The notes: a model not told the origin generated them from the letters alone. Shown: positions 16,966 to 26,219, counted from the first letter of the stretch. The stretch: 57,138 nt of DNA from an uncultured Prevotella sp. (GCA_934215545.1 CAKQAD010000007.1:1-57138); one strand, 5' to 3'. Made by a program: numbers and translations.

Positions 16966-17898
16966 ATGCGAGGATTAGTAATTAAAAATACAGGAAGCTG
17001 GTATACGGTGAAGACCGACGAGGGGAAGATTGTCGACTGTAAGATAAAAGGCAACTTCCGACTGAAGGGCATACGCAGCACCAATCCTGTGGCGGTGGGC
17101 GACATCGTAGATATTGTGCTCAACCAAGAAGGCACAGCATTCATAACAGCCATCTGCGACCGACGCAATTACATCATCCGTAAGTCGCAAAACCTAAGCA
17201 AACAGAGCCATATCATTGCGGCTAATGTCGACCAGGCCTTCCTGATAGTAACCGTAAACTACCCACAGACGAGCACCATATTCATAGACCGTTTCCTCGC
17301 AACGGCTGAGGCTTATAGTGTGCCAATGGTGCTTGTGTTCAACAAAACCGATATACTGTCGGACGAAGAGCGACATCTACAAGATATGATGATGAAACTC
17401 TACGAGACAGTTGGTTATAAATGCGTTGCTGTGTCGGCCACAACAGGAGAAGGAATGGATGCCGTTGCCCCACTGCTCGAAGGCAAGATAACATTGCTTA
17501 GTGGCAATAGTGGAGTGGGCAAGTCGACATTCATAAACCATATTCTGCCAGGTGCCAACCTGCGCACATCGGCAATTTCCGATGCACACAACACCGGCAT
17601 GCACACCACCACATTCTCCGAGATGCTCGAACTGCCTGGTGGTGGCTACATAATCGATACGCCAGGCATTAAAGGCTTCGGTACTTTCGATATTGAACCA
17701 GAAGAACTAACGAGTTATTTCAAAGATATCTTCCACTTCTCGAAAGACTGCCGCTTCAATAACTGCACACACACACATGAGCCAGGATGTGCCGTGTTGA
17801 AGGCCGTAGAAGACCATTACATTGCAGCATCGCGCTATCAGAGCTATCTATCAATGCTTGAGGCTACAGACGACAATAAGTCTCGCGAAGCATATTAA
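16966..17898 (+). CDS. rsgA: Ribosome small subunit-dependent GTPase A
   Basis: Circularly permuted GTPase that checks maturation of the 30S subunit. 310 residues. OB-fold at the N-terminus (to about 70). The G motifs appear in permuted order: NKTD (126-129), GNSGVGKST (180-188), DTPG (231-234). A C-terminal zinc knuckle has C262, C267, H269 and C275 as likely ligands. No other gene shares its transcript, and a hairpin terminator follows 7 bases after the stop. Confidence 0.96.
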   Translation: MRGLVIKNTGSWYTVKTDEGKIVDCKIKGNFRLKGIRSTNPVAVGDIVDIVLNQEGTAFITAICDRRNYIIRKSQNLSKQSHIIAANVDQAFLIVTVNYPQTSTIFIDRFLATAEAYSVPMVLVFNKTDILSDEERHLQDMMMKLYETVGYKCVAVSATTGEGMDAVAPLLEGKITLLSGNSGVGKSTFINHILPGANLRTSAISDAHNTGMHTTTFSEMLELPGGGYIIDTPGIKGFGTFDIEPEELTSYFKDIFHFSKDCRFNNCTHTHEPGCAVLKAVEDHYIAASRYQSYLSMLEATDDNKSREAY

Positions 17899-17905
17899 CC
17901 AACAC

Positions 17906-17937
17906 AGGCGTGTCATTGGTTTTGACACGCCTTTGTT
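17906..17937. terminator. Terminator between convergent rsgA and outer-membrane gene
   Basis: AGGCGTGTCA (17906-17915) pairs with 17923-17932 around a 7-base loop, and TTTG follows. The T-run is short, so efficiency is uncertain. Confidence 0.6.
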
Positions 17938-17981
17938 AGTTAATATCACTATATGAGTAGTTCTAAATCATAGTGTGAACC

Positions 17982-19346
17982 TTATTTAAACCAATTCTCG
18001 CCCCATGAGAATGTGTGTGTGAAACCTATATTGATGTAAGGTTGGCTATATTGTATACACTTGATTTCTGCCTTCTTGTAATGACCTTTCAACTCATTTT
18101 CAGAAAGTTCGTGCTTGCAGCCACCTGAAGTGAGTTGGTAGCCAATTCTAAACTTCAAGTAAGAGTTGTTTGTAAGGCGTAGCGAGGCACCTATGGCTGG
18201 CGAAACGAACAATCCGCTCTTCTTTACCTTGTCATAGAGAGCTTTTCCTACTTCTTCACCATTACTATTTTCTCTGTAGTTCCAGGTATTAGTATAGGCA
18301 TATTCTAGACCATCTGCTGTAGAACTGTAGCTATACATATTCAGACCTAAGTCGCACGAAACGAAAGGAGCGAACTTCTTCGTGCTGAATGCGTATTCAC
18401 CACGCAAGAATAGACGGGTTGTGCTTACGGTTCCCAAATCAACGCCATGTTCGAAAGTGCTTTCATAGTCGTTATTAAACATATAGATTCCTTCACCGCC
18501 TGTTGCTGCTTCATTAGTAGTGGTGCTGTAGCCAAAACCTACACCCACATTAAGATTAGGATTGAACTTGTATGATGCGATAAAGTTGCCACCAGGATTT
18601 GGAAGTACACCATTTTCGCTTGAAGCAGCACCCTTCATCATTCCAATGCCACCTTCAAGTGTCAACTCTATACCTCTGTCGCGTGTAGGCACCTTAGGCT
18701 TGCGTTTGCCATCGGTGGGTTTGTGAAAGTTGAATGCACCCTGTATGGTAAAAGCTCCAAAGCCTTTGCCACCGCTCTTTGTAGCCATGTAACGTGTATA
18801 ACCTACGCCAACGCTAAAGTCTGTGCGGCTATTCATTGCAATGTCGAGTGTAGGCATGACCTGCAGCATTACGAAGTTAGGGGCATCTACGTGTGTGTAA
18901 GAATTTCTGTCGCTTGGGATATCATATCCGCCATCGGTGTTGATGACATAACCGCTGCGCAACAAGACGCCTGGTGTGAATGTCTTTGTTTTAAGTGGAA
19001 AAAACACTTTGGCATCGGTGGTGACGGGTATCATTATGCTACCTTCGCTCAAAGGCACAATAACTCCTGCACCCACGCCCCAGTAGAAATGCTTGCTAAA
19101 GCGTTTGCCAAGTTCAAGATCGGCAGTGAAAGATGTGCTACTGTTGTCGCCGGTGAAGAATTGGAAACCAGGACGTATACTGAAGTCAAGTCCGCGATGT
19201 CCACCATTCTCATTGAGTTGCGATGTCTGTGTCTCATAACCTGGCAGCAAACTGCCCTCATTGTTTGTTTGAGCAGTGGCTGTGCCGGCTGCCAACATCA
19301 TTCCTGTCAAAAGGATGGATAATTTTTTCATTTGTGTTTTGTTCAC
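17982..19346 (-). CDS. Outer-membrane beta-barrel protein, unassigned
   Basis: 454 residues with a clear signal peptide (KKLSILLTGMMLAAGTATAQ, cleavage near 26). The rest is alternating beta strands rich in Gly, Tyr, Phe and Asn, with repeats such as NLNVGVGFGYSTTT, FSVGVGYTRYMATK and LKFRIGYQLTSGG, and ends in aromatic-rich strands (YINIGFTHTFSWGENWFK), as outer-membrane barrels do. No plug domain or TonB box is seen, so it is more likely a porin-like or OmpA-barrel-type protein than a TonB-dependent receptor. It is transcribed alone from a promoter some 400 bases upstream, through a long leader containing a large palindrome. Substrate unknown. Confidence 0.7.
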   Translation of the reverse strand: MNKTQMKKLSILLTGMMLAAGTATAQTNNEGSLLPGYETQTSQLNENGGHRGLDFSIRPGFQFFTGDNSSTSFTADLELGKRFSKHFYWGVGAGVIVPLSEGSIMIPVTTDAKVFFPLKTKTFTPGVLLRSGYVINTDGGYDIPSDRNSYTHVDAPNFVMLQVMPTLDIAMNSRTDFSVGVGYTRYMATKSGGKGFGAFTIQGAFNFHKPTDGKRKPKVPTRDRGIELTLEGGIGMMKGAASSENGVLPNPGGNFIASYKFNPNLNVGVGFGYSTTTNEAATGGEGIYMFNNDYESTFEHGVDLGTVSTTRLFLRGEYAFSTKKFAPFVSCDLGLNMYSYSSTADGLEYAYTNTWNYRENSNGEEVGKALYDKVKKSGLFVSPAIGASLRLTNNSYLKFRIGYQLTSGGCKHELSENELKGHYKKAEIKCIQYSQPYINIGFTHTFSWGENWFK

Positions 19347-19494
19347 TTGTATGTGTCGTGAGCAACGATAAGAGTTAATAATCTGTTGATATGTTTTTTG
19401 TTTTTGCTTGTAATGATGGTGTAGAGCTTGTGTTGTCTAGTTCTTGTTTGATGTTACGTAGCAACAGAATACAAAGAAGGCGTGCAACCGTTCG

Positions 19495-19641
19495 TGGCTT
19501 GTTGACATTCTGGTTACCGCCAAGTAGACCCATCCAATGCAAGCACAGAACGGCTCACGCCATAGAGCGTGAACCTTTCGTCTGCTTGTTCTCATTGGAT
19601 TTATGAATATTGGCGGTATTCGAATGTCGAGAACAAGAGCT
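19495..19641. repeat. About 145-bp imperfect palindrome in the leader of the outer-membrane gene
   Basis: Two arms (about 19495-19560 and 19567-19641) are inverted copies around a 6-base loop. Matching blocks are GACATTC, TACCGCCAA, ATCCAATG, CAAGCA and TCACGC, each present in one arm and complemented in the other. It lies in the 470-base gap between the outer-membrane gene and glmM, downstream of a minus-strand promoter, and so would fold into a long hairpin in the mRNA leader. It may be a miniature transposable element or a regulatory structure. A 71-codon plus-strand frame (19391-19606) runs through it but looks like noise. Confidence 0.6.
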
Positions 19642-19758
19642 AAAAGCTCAAAATCTTAATAAAATATGTGTGGTACGCGTGTGCGGACCTTGTTTTCGTT
19701 TTATAGTTTTACATTGCAGTCTGCATCATTAGCAATAAGCAAGACTGCGTTAATGATG

Positions 19759-19766
19759 CAAAGGTA
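19759..19766 (-). promoter_or_regulatory. -7 promoter element for the outer-membrane gene
   Basis: TACCTTTG on the minus strand. The transcript would start near 19752, giving a 5' leader of about 400 bases before the ATG at 19346. Confidence 0.5.
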
Positions 19767-19817
19767 CAATTTTTTTTGAATAATATTTCTAATGATAGAC
19801 AAATTTAAAACTTATTA

Positions 19818-21203
19818 TTACTGCATATCGTAGACCACCTGCATGAGTTTCTTGCCCAAGGCGTCGGCTTCGTCCATGGTAGCAGCCTCGCTATATACGC
19901 GGATAATAGGCTCGGTGTTCGACTTGCGCAGGTGTACCCACTTGTCGGCAAAGTCGATCTTAACGCCATCGATATCGGTGATTTTCTCGTTGGCAAACAT
20001 CTCTTTAACTTTGTCAAGAATAGCATCAATATCGGTAGATGGTGTGAGGTCGATACGATTCTTGGCAATGAAGTAGTTGGGGAACGAAGCGCGTAGCTGG
20101 CTTGCTGTGCAGCCCTTGTGTGCCAGCGATGAGAGGAACAGGGCGATACCCACGAGAGCGTCGCGACCATAGTGGCTTTCGGGATATATTACTCCGCCGT
20201 TGCCTTCGCCACCGATCACGGCACCGACTTCCTTCATCTTTGTAGTTACGTTCACCTCGCCCACTGCTGCTGCGGTGTACTTGCCACCATGCTTTTCTGT
20301 GACGTCGCGCAGAGCACGTGTTGATGAAAGGTTGCTCACGGTGTTGCCTGCGGTGTGCGACAGCACATAGTCGGCAACGCTTACGAGAGTGTATTCCTCG
20401 CCAAACATGGTGCCGTCTTCGCAGATAAATGCCAAGCGGTCTACATCAGGGTCTACCACGATGCCAAGGTTATAGCCACCCTTCTTCATCTCGTCCATGA
20501 TGCCTTGCAGATTTTTCTCCAGAGGCTCAGGGTTGTGAGCAAAGTCGCCGTTGGCAGTGCTGTTGAGTATGGTATATTCCACGCCCAAAGCCTTAAGCAG
20601 TTCGGGCAGAATAATGCCTCCCACACTATTGATGGCATCCACGCACACACGGAAGTGAGCATTGTGTATGGCCTCTACGTCAGCCAATTTCAAGTCGAGC
20701 ACACTTTGTATGTGGCGCGCATTGAAAGAGTCGTCGCGTGTGTAGTGTCCCAAGTTGTCTACATCGGCATAGTCGAAGTCTTCTTTCTCGGCAATGTCGA
20801 GCACTTCATTGCCATTCTCCTTAGTCAGGAATTCACCCTCGCTGTTAAGCAATTTCAGTGCGTTCCACTGGCGTGGGTTGTGACTTGCTGTGATGATGAT
20901 GCCGCCCAGTGCACCAGTCCAGCGTACTGCAAGCTCGGTGGTAGGAGTGGTGGCAAGGTCGATGTCGATAACATCCAGACCCATACCCATGAGTGTGCCG
21001 CACACTACGTTTCGTACCATGTCGCCAGATATGCGTGCATCGCGTCCCACAACAATCTTACCGCGCCCGTTGATGTTGGCGTTGCGCTTCATGAATGTGG
21101 CGTATGCAGTAGTGAATTTTACGATGTCGAGTGGGTTAAGGGTGTCGCCGGTAGCACCGCCGATAGTTCCGCGTATGCCGGAAATTGACTTGATGAGTGT
21201 CAT
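19818..21203 (-). CDS. glmM: Phosphoglucosamine mutase
   Basis: Interconverts glucosamine-6-phosphate and glucosamine-1-phosphate for peptidoglycan and LPS precursors. 461 residues of the alpha-D-phosphohexomutase family. Phosphoserine S107 in TASHNP (105-110), metal loop DPDVDR (251-256), sugar loop GEGNGG (332-337), phosphate loop RKSNTEPIIRVY. A phosphomannomutase or phosphoglucomutase cannot be fully excluded from sequence alone, but the start SISGIRGTIGG and the GEGNGG loop favour GlmM. The next gene on the strand starts 33 bases upstream of it. Confidence 0.88.
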   Translation of the reverse strand: MTLIKSISGIRGTIGGATGDTLNPLDIVKFTTAYATFMKRNANINGRGKIVVGRDARISGDMVRNVVCGTLMGMGLDVIDIDLATTPTTELAVRWTGALGGIIITASHNPRQWNALKLLNSEGEFLTKENGNEVLDIAEKEDFDYADVDNLGHYTRDDSFNARHIQSVLDLKLADVEAIHNAHFRVCVDAINSVGGIILPELLKALGVEYTILNSTANGDFAHNPEPLEKNLQGIMDEMKKGGYNLGIVVDPDVDRLAFICEDGTMFGEEYTLVSVADYVLSHTAGNTVSNLSSTRALRDVTEKHGGKYTAAAVGEVNVTTKMKEVGAVIGGEGNGGVIYPESHYGRDALVGIALFLSSLAHKGCTASQLRASFPNYFIAKNRIDLTPSTDIDAILDKVKEMFANEKITDIDGVKIDFADKWVHLRKSNTEPIIRVYSEAATMDEADALGKKLMQVVYDMQ

Positions 21204-21235
21204 TACTTGTAATTTTTTATAACTATATGTATGTG

Positions 21236-21877
21236 TTAGCGTCCGCGCTGATATGTAATCTCATACAGGCAAGGATACACGTTAGACGATGCATCTACCT
21301 GTCCTTGAGTGTGCGGAACAATGATGTTTACCTTTGCAATCTCTTCATCTTCGCTGGCTGGAATGCCAAGCTTTATGTAGGTGAGAGGTACGAGCCATCC
21401 GCTTGGGACTGCTGCGCTGCCATATCTTGTGTACATAAGGCTATTGTTGCTATTGAACGAGGCTGTGAAGGTGCCAGAAGTGTTTTCTACATTCACCTCT
21501 TCAACAAGATAAGTATAAGCCTTCATGTTGGTGAGCTGCAACACTTCGTCGCCCTCAAGAAGGTTGTATTCGTTAAAGCGGCACAACATGGTGGTTCTCT
21601 CGCCGTCTTGTAGTTTCTCGCCGCAGCCTTGACGCACTATCTGCATATAGACGCCAGTGTTGTCGAAGAGCACATATTGGTTTTTCGACACATCGGTAGT
21701 GCAGCCATTGGCATAGAATTCGCTTTCTGAAATCACGTTGATGCCCTTATTGGCAATGTATCGGTCTATGGCCGAGCGCTCCTTCTTCTTTTGGTCGGCA
21801 TAGGTTTCAGTGTCCTTGCACGATGCCAAGGCAATCACTGCCAATAGCATGCAGGCTATGATTTTTATATTCTTCAT
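21236..21877 (-). CDS. DUF4827 domain lipoprotein
   Basis: 213 residues with a lipoprotein signal (lipobox LASC, Cys20). The body matches DUF4827 of Bacteroidales, FKBP-like in outline: SAIDRYIANKGINVI, VYMQIVRQGCG, VPSGWLVPLTYIKLG and ending CLYEITYQRGR. Likely anchored to the envelope; enzyme activity as a peptidyl-prolyl isomerase is not shown. It is 33 bases upstream of glmM and probably shares its transcript. Promoter TAAATTTG at 22001-22008. Confidence 0.78.
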   Translation of the reverse strand: MKNIKIIACMLLAVIALASCKDTETYADQKKKERSAIDRYIANKGINVISESEFYANGCTTDVSKNQYVLFDNTGVYMQIVRQGCGEKLQDGERTTMLCRFNEYNLLEGDEVLQLTNMKAYTYLVEEVNVENTSGTFTASFNSNNSLMYTRYGSAAVPSGWLVPLTYIKLGIPASEDEEIAKVNIIVPHTQGQVDASSNVYPCLYEITYQRGR

Positions 21878-22000
21878 CTATTATGTTTTGTTTCGTGCGC
21901 CGTTAAAATGGCGCCCCTTATCTGTTGAATTTCATTCTTCGTTTTCTTGAATAAGACGGGACAAGTCTCACTTGGCTTAACGAAAACGCCATATAAAGCG

Positions 22001-22008
22001 CAAATTTA
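22001..22008 (-). promoter_or_regulatory. -7 promoter element for the DUF4827-glmM unit
   Basis: TAAATTTG on the minus strand, giving a leader of about 120 bases before the ATG at 21877. Confidence 0.55.
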
Positions 22009-22083
22009 CTAAATATCTGTGTAAATGCGTGTGTAAGAGCTTTATATTTTATGATTTTATAAGTATTTTAAAGTCTGCGGCAA

Positions 22084-23124
22084 TTATTGTGTGAGCAGCT
22101 TCTCGTAGTGGGCTAAGGCGCGTCGCACGGTGCGTTCTGCCTCGTCGAGCGAGCAGTGTAGTCGACCTCCACTTGCGTTAAGATGACCGCCTCCATTAAA
22201 GAAATCTGCTGCCATCTTGTTGCATGGGAAATTGTCGACAGAACGCAGACTCACCCATACCAGGTTGTCGCGGCGGTCGTCTTCGCGCAACGATATCGAC
22301 AGTCGCAAGCCCTTTATTTTCAGTGGTTCATTCACTAATCCTTCAGCATCGCCCTTTATAAAGTGGAAGTCGCGCATCTCGCGTCGAGATATAGAGAAAT
22401 ATGCTGCATGCAAATCGTTGAACACATTTAGCTTCTGACTCATCAGATAACCACGAAGGCGTATCGCCCAGGGGCTGAAATTGTTGAACACATTGCGGTA
22501 GATTTTGTCTTTGTCGATGCCCTTTGTGAGCAGCTGGCTCACGATAAAGAATATCTCTGGCTGATTGGAGTTGTAAGTGAATCCGCCAGTATCGGTCATC
22601 ATGCCACAGTAGATGCAGGCAGCGCACTTCTTGTTCATGGCCTCGAAGCCATTCATCTGCCATATTATTCTGAACACAAGTTCTGAAGTGCTCGACATTT
22701 TGGGATGCGACACTGTGAGTATAGTGTCCATATGCGGGTCGAGATGATGGTCGATCATTATCTTTTTGGCTGGCGCATTATCCAATGCTGTCTGCATCTC
22801 ATCGACACGCTCCGTGCCGTTGAAGTCGAGACAGAATATCAAGTCAGCATTAGCCAGCAAGGCATCGACTTTGTCGGCAGCATGCTTGTCGTAGCGCACT
22901 ATACGCTCTGTGCCAGGCATCCATTGCAAGAAATCGGGATAGGCATCAGGCACTACAACAACAGGCTCTTTGCCCATATTATTAAGGTGTTCTGCCCATG
23001 CCAGCGATGAGCCGATGGCATCGCCATCAGGCGATTTATGACAGCATATAACGATGTGCTCAGAGCTGTTGATGGCATCTCTGAGAGTGGCAAGTTCTGC
23101 CTCTGATAACAATTCTATATCCAT
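22084..23124 (-). CDS. nrnA: DHH-family oligoribonuclease/pAp phosphatase (NrnA-like)
   Basis: 346 residues. The DHH domain shows HKSPDGDAIGSS (DGD 33-35), D100 in FCLDFNGTERVD, DHH at 125-127 and MMTDTGGFTYNS. The DHHA1 RNA-binding domain at the C-terminus has GGGHLNASGGR. Such enzymes degrade 2-5 nt RNAs and dephosphorylate pAp with manganese; some act on cyclic dinucleotide products. It has its own promoter and is divergent from the head-GIN lipoprotein. Confidence 0.88.
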   Translation of the reverse strand: MDIELLSEAELATLRDAINSSEHIVICCHKSPDGDAIGSSLAWAEHLNNMGKEPVVVVPDAYPDFLQWMPGTERIVRYDKHAADKVDALLANADLIFCLDFNGTERVDEMQTALDNAPAKKIMIDHHLDPHMDTILTVSHPKMSSTSELVFRIIWQMNGFEAMNKKCAACIYCGMMTDTGGFTYNSNQPEIFFIVSQLLTKGIDKDKIYRNVFNNFSPWAIRLRGYLMSQKLNVFNDLHAAYFSISRREMRDFHFIKGDAEGLVNEPLKIKGLRLSISLREDDRRDNLVWVSLRSVDNFPCNKMAADFFNGGGHLNASGGRLHCSLDEAERTVRRALAHYEKLLTQ

Positions 23125-23141
23125 AGTTTATAAATATGGTG

Positions 23142-23149
23142 CAAAGTTA
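23142..23149 (-). promoter_or_regulatory. -7 promoter element for nrnA
   Basis: TAACTTTG on the minus strand, 18 bases before the ATG at 23124, so the leader is very short. Confidence 0.6.
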
Positions 23150-23256
23150 ATAATTCTGAGTGTTATGAGCAACTTTTTTCGTGTTTTGCAACTTTTTTTG
23201 TAAACTCGCGTCTAATTAGTAAAACAATGTAAACAAAAAGTAAAATACATACTACT

Positions 23257-24021
23257 ATGGAAAAAGTAAAACTCTTTAGATTATCATCTGTTGCAACACT
23301 GCTAGCTGTTGTGATGTTGCTATGCTCTTGTAGGTTTAATGATGGCAAACCGCGTGAGCATACGCGCATATTCAACATTTCATATTTCTCAAGCATTCAA
23401 GTGTCGGCACCTGTTGATGTGGTGTTTGTGCAAGGCGACAAGCCATCGTGTCAAATAGTGGGCAAGGCTGCAGATGTTGAGGCTATTGATATAAAGAATG
23501 TTGGTGAGACACTTGTTGTGAGCATTGGCTCGCACAAAACAGTTTGGCTTAATGGTAATTGCGAGCTACGCATCACCTCGCCCGACCTTGTTGGTGTAGC
23601 TCTGCATGGCAACAGCGACTTTGCATGCGACGGCAAACTCGATACCGACACCTTGCTTATCGACATGCAAGGCTCCTGCGATGCGACGCTTGGCAAAGTG
23701 GTGTGCAACTATATTAGTGTTAATGCCTCAGGCAGTGGCGATTTTAAAGCGTCTTTGATAGATGCTCAATTGGTGAAACTCGCCACCTTTGGCAGCGGTG
23801 ATATAGAGGCACAACTCAAAAATGTGGACACTACCAACGCATCAACTCATGGTTGTGGCGACATACAACTATCATTTACCGACTGTGGTGTAGCCAACTG
23901 CAACTCCTTTGGTTCGGGTGATATTAAGCTGCGTGGCACAATTGAATCCATTAATAAAAATATGCAGGGTAGTGGCGATTTAGATGATAAAGGATTGAAA
24001 ATTAACTCGTGCCGAAAATAA
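23257..24021 (+). CDS. Head-GIN (DUF2807) domain lipoprotein
   Basis: 254 residues. Lipobox LLCSC (Cys25). After ISYFSSIQVSAPVDVVFVQG comes the right-handed beta-helix pattern of the head-GIN/DUF2807 family, with GSGD-type turns at regular steps (ASGSGDFKA, FGSGDIEA, HGCGDIQL, FGSGDIKL, MQGSGDLDD). These are surface-exposed or periplasmic proteins of unknown role, sometimes called autotransporter adhesin heads, but no autotransporter barrel is present. Followed by a terminator. Confidence 0.85.
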   Translation: MEKVKLFRLSSVATLLAVVMLLCSCRFNDGKPREHTRIFNISYFSSIQVSAPVDVVFVQGDKPSCQIVGKAADVEAIDIKNVGETLVVSIGSHKTVWLNGNCELRITSPDLVGVALHGNSDFACDGKLDTDTLLIDMQGSCDATLGKVVCNYISVNASGSGDFKASLIDAQLVKLATFGSGDIEAQLKNVDTTNASTHGCGDIQLSFTDCGVANCNSFGSGDIKLRGTIESINKNMQGSGDLDDKGLKINSCRK

Positions 24022-24105
24022 TTTTCTCTAAATTAGAAAAAGATAGCTAACCAATTCCGTTCGGCAATTATCATAAGACATTCAGTATCTCTCCTTGAAG
24101 AGCAT

Positions 24106-24140
24106 AAAAAATCCCGAGATTTCTATCCCGGGATTTTTTT
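24106..24140. terminator. Bidirectional terminator
   Basis: AAAAAATCCCG-GAT (24106-24120) pairs with 24125-24139 around TTCT, one mismatch, with A/T runs on both sides. It separates the head-GIN gene from the convergent lipid operon. Confidence 0.82.
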
Positions 24141-24145
24141 ATTAA

Positions 24146-24973
24146 TCAAATAGCCTTGATATATCTATTGAGCAGGCTGCGTAAGCTTTTAATACGCAAC
24201 AGTCCATACTCGAGTATCATTAGCGCCACGAAAGTAGTGGCGATGCCCAAAACAACATCGATGATGTAGTGGTGGGTGGAGTATACTGCTGTCCACCAAA
24301 TGCCAACGCAGATGAAAGCGAACATTGCAATCAGCCATTTACGCTGTTTGCTTGCTACGGCATATATTGTAGTAACGAGCATGTAGGCAGCGTGTAGTGA
24401 AGGTACGGCAGCAAACACATTAGAATTGTTGCCATATATCGACTGGAACACCGGCACCCCTAAGAGATTGTCGAAGCGTAGCAGTCCGGCCACGTTGCCA
24501 GGTGTGTTGAGTATTGGTTCAAAACCATAGTTGATAGCATACCATGGTGGCGCAGCAGGGTAGATGTAATAGCCAATAAAGCCCACGAGATTTACAAACA
24601 GGAATGCTAAAGAGAAGCGCAGATACCATTCGTGCTTGCCTTTGAAGTAGAGAAACAGTGCGAATGCCATTGGCACGGGCACCCAGCAAAGGTAGAATAT
24701 ACCTGCCATGAAGTCGAAGAAGGCATGGTGGTGAAGATTGAACCATTCTCCTGGTATTAGCGTTCCGCCAGCTGTTGTTATGCCAAACAACGATTTCTCG
24801 GCATCGTAGATGCCACGCACATCAATAGGGTTTACCTCGTAGTTGGGATATAGTCGCATGGCGTCATAGCTGCATGCGAATATCAGCCATGGAGTGAGTG
24901 CCAATGCCAGCTTGCGCGACGGCTTTACAGCAACAAGCACCACCCATAATATAATAATGTATATGCTGAACAC
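24146..24973 (-). CDS. PAP2-superfamily membrane protein, Aur1/inositol-phosphotransferase-like
   Basis: 275 residues, about six membrane helices. Motifs of the PAP2/Aur1 type: VPSLHAAY (catalytic H194) and STHHYIID (H234/H235 and D239), the lipid-phosphatase/phosphotransferase pair. In Bacteroides a similar protein sits beside the phosphatidylinositol-phosphate synthase and is thought to make inositol phosphorylceramide or to act as a phosphatase. The start is uncertain: no ATG lies between the stop of the upstream gene (25019-25021, same frame) and the body; GTG at 24973 is used, and an upstream non-ATG codon would give a fuller first helix. Confidence 0.78.
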   Translation of the reverse strand: MFSIYIIILWVVLVAVKPSRKLALALTPWLIFACSYDAMRLYPNYEVNPIDVRGIYDAEKSLFGITTAGGTLIPGEWFNLHHHAFFDFMAGIFYLCWVPVPMAFALFLYFKGKHEWYLRFSLAFLFVNLVGFIGYYIYPAAPPWYAINYGFEPILNTPGNVAGLLRFDNLLGVPVFQSIYGNNSNVFAAVPSLHAAYMLVTTIYAVASKQRKWLIAMFAFICVGIWWTAVYSTHHYIIDVVLGIATTFVALMILEYGLLRIKSLRSLLNRYIKAI

Positions 24974-25018
24974 GATAAATAGCAGATGAATTATGAATTT
25001 TATATTAGATAGGCGGCA

Positions 25019-25657
25019 CTATTGTTTCTTGGACAGTTCGCGGTAGCAGTGCATCACACGCCAGAAGGCAGTTATGTTGGCAAGCACGGCAATGATAATC
25101 ATTGGTACTATAAGCACCCACATATTGCCTGTTACGCCACAGAATATGGCTCCAACGGCGGTCACTACCACACGCTCAGGTCGCTGCATCAGTCCCACCT
25201 TGCATTCTATGTCAAGACCTTCGGCGCGAGCTCTCACATAGCTCACCATAACCGATCCCACCATTGCTACGAAAGTCACTATGCCTGCCCACTCCCAGCC
25301 AGTTGTAAGCAGCAGGTAGCAGATGCCGAATAGTGTGCACAGCTCGCTATAGCGATCGAGGGTAGAGTCCCATAGTGCTCCGAATGTCGACGACATGCCT
25401 CCCATTCGTGCCAAGCGTCCGTCCATCATGTCAAACAGTCCGGCAAAGAGAATTACTCCACCAGCCCAGCCAATCATGCAATAGGCATCGGCCTCTGGGA
25501 GGCTTGCAGCATAAATGAACATGGCTGTTGCCACAACATTGAGCACAAAGCCGGTGGTAGTGATGAAGTTAGGAGTGATGCCCATCTTTATCATGCCCTT
25601 AATTATAGGGTTGATAATGATGTATATCACCTTCTGCAGAAAATCTCTGTAATTCAT
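25019..25657 (-). CDS. CDP-alcohol phosphatidyltransferase
   Basis: 212 residues from the ATG at 25657; the longer frame to 25705 adds 16 residues that abut the upstream gene. The family signature is complete: D76, D79-G80, A83-R84, G93, D97 and D101, with about six helices. The enzyme transfers a phosphatidyl group from a CDP-lipid to an alcohol in the inner membrane. Neighbouring PAP2/Aur1-like and GtrA-like genes resemble the Bacteroides inositol-lipid locus, so the acceptor may be inositol phosphate; glycerol phosphate (PgsA) is the alternative. Confidence 0.85.
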   Translation of the reverse strand: MNYRDFLQKVIYIIINPIIKGMIKMGITPNFITTTGFVLNVVATAMFIYAASLPEADAYCMIGWAGGVILFAGLFDMMDGRLARMGGMSSTFGALWDSTLDRYSELCTLFGICYLLLTTGWEWAGIVTFVAMVGSVMVSYVRARAEGLDIECKVGLMQRPERVVVTAVGAIFCGVTGNMWVLIVPMIIIAVLANITAFWRVMHCYRELSKKQ

Positions 25658-25704
25658 TTTATGATTTGTTTTAATACTAAGTCGAAAGCGGTTAGGGCAT
25701 AGCA

Positions 25705-26109
25705 TTACCCCTGTTTATAATGAAACACGAATGAGCGCTGCATCTGGTAGTTCCAAAACACGGCCACCAGCACAGCCACAATAGCCTTGGATATGATGTA
25801 ATTGGTATTTGTCAGCTCCGTAAGTGAGAAGGTGCCGAAAGTGTTCAATGCAATGCTTACTGCCCAAACAAATATGTAGCGCATAGCTATATATTTCTTC
25901 TTTTGGTCGAAGGCGTGGAATACCCATCTGTAATTGATAGAACAATTAACCATGCCTCCACTCAGTGCGCCAATGAATGTGGCATATCCATACCACACGT
26001 TTAGAAAGTTTACAAGCAATAGCGTGACTCCGAAATCAACGGCTGATGCCACCCATGCTGAGCATTGCGCCTTGGTGAACGTAAGAATGGATTGCCTGAT
26101 ATTGTTCAT
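25705..26109 (-). CDS. GtrA-family membrane protein
   Basis: 134 residues with four membrane helices and the GtrA pattern ([58 protein letters not shown]). GtrA proteins are proposed to flip polyprenyl-linked sugars or assist lipid glycosylation. It is the first gene of the three-gene lipid operon, 47 bases before the CDP-alcohol gene start, with a promoter element at 26140-26147. Confidence 0.85.
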   Translation of the reverse strand: MNNIRQSILTFTKAQCSAWVASAVDFGVTLLLVNFLNVWYGYATFIGALSGGMVNCSINYRWVFHAFDQKKKYIAMRYIFVWAVSIALNTFGTFSLTELTNTNYIISKAIVAVLVAVFWNYQMQRSFVFHYKQG

Positions 26110-26139
26110 CGCGCGTGTGTTCTAATTTTATATTGAATG

Positions 26140-26147
26140 CAAAATTA
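26140..26147 (-). promoter_or_regulatory. -7 promoter element for the lipid operon
   Basis: TAATTTTG on the minus strand, 31 bases from the GtrA ATG. Confidence 0.55.
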
Positions 26148-26211
26148 GTAGAAAAATATTAAAAGGCAAAAAGTTTTCTTGCCTTTTTTAATTATTATAT
26201 ATAACTTTGCA

Positions 26212-26219
26212 TCCGCTAT
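26212..26219 (+). promoter_or_regulatory. -7 promoter element for the DUF5686 gene
   Basis: TAACTTTG, 92 bases before the GTG start at 26311. Divergent from the lipid operon promoter. Confidence 0.6.

Noticed and set aside
19391..19606. Small 71-codon gene on the plus strand
   Set aside because: It runs through one arm of the long palindrome, has no leader or promoter, and its composition (many Arg, Cys, Ser) looks like an untranslated frame.
19495..19641. Invertible (phase-variable) promoter
   Set aside because: The inverted arms are separated by only 6 bases, so there is no promoter segment between them to flip.
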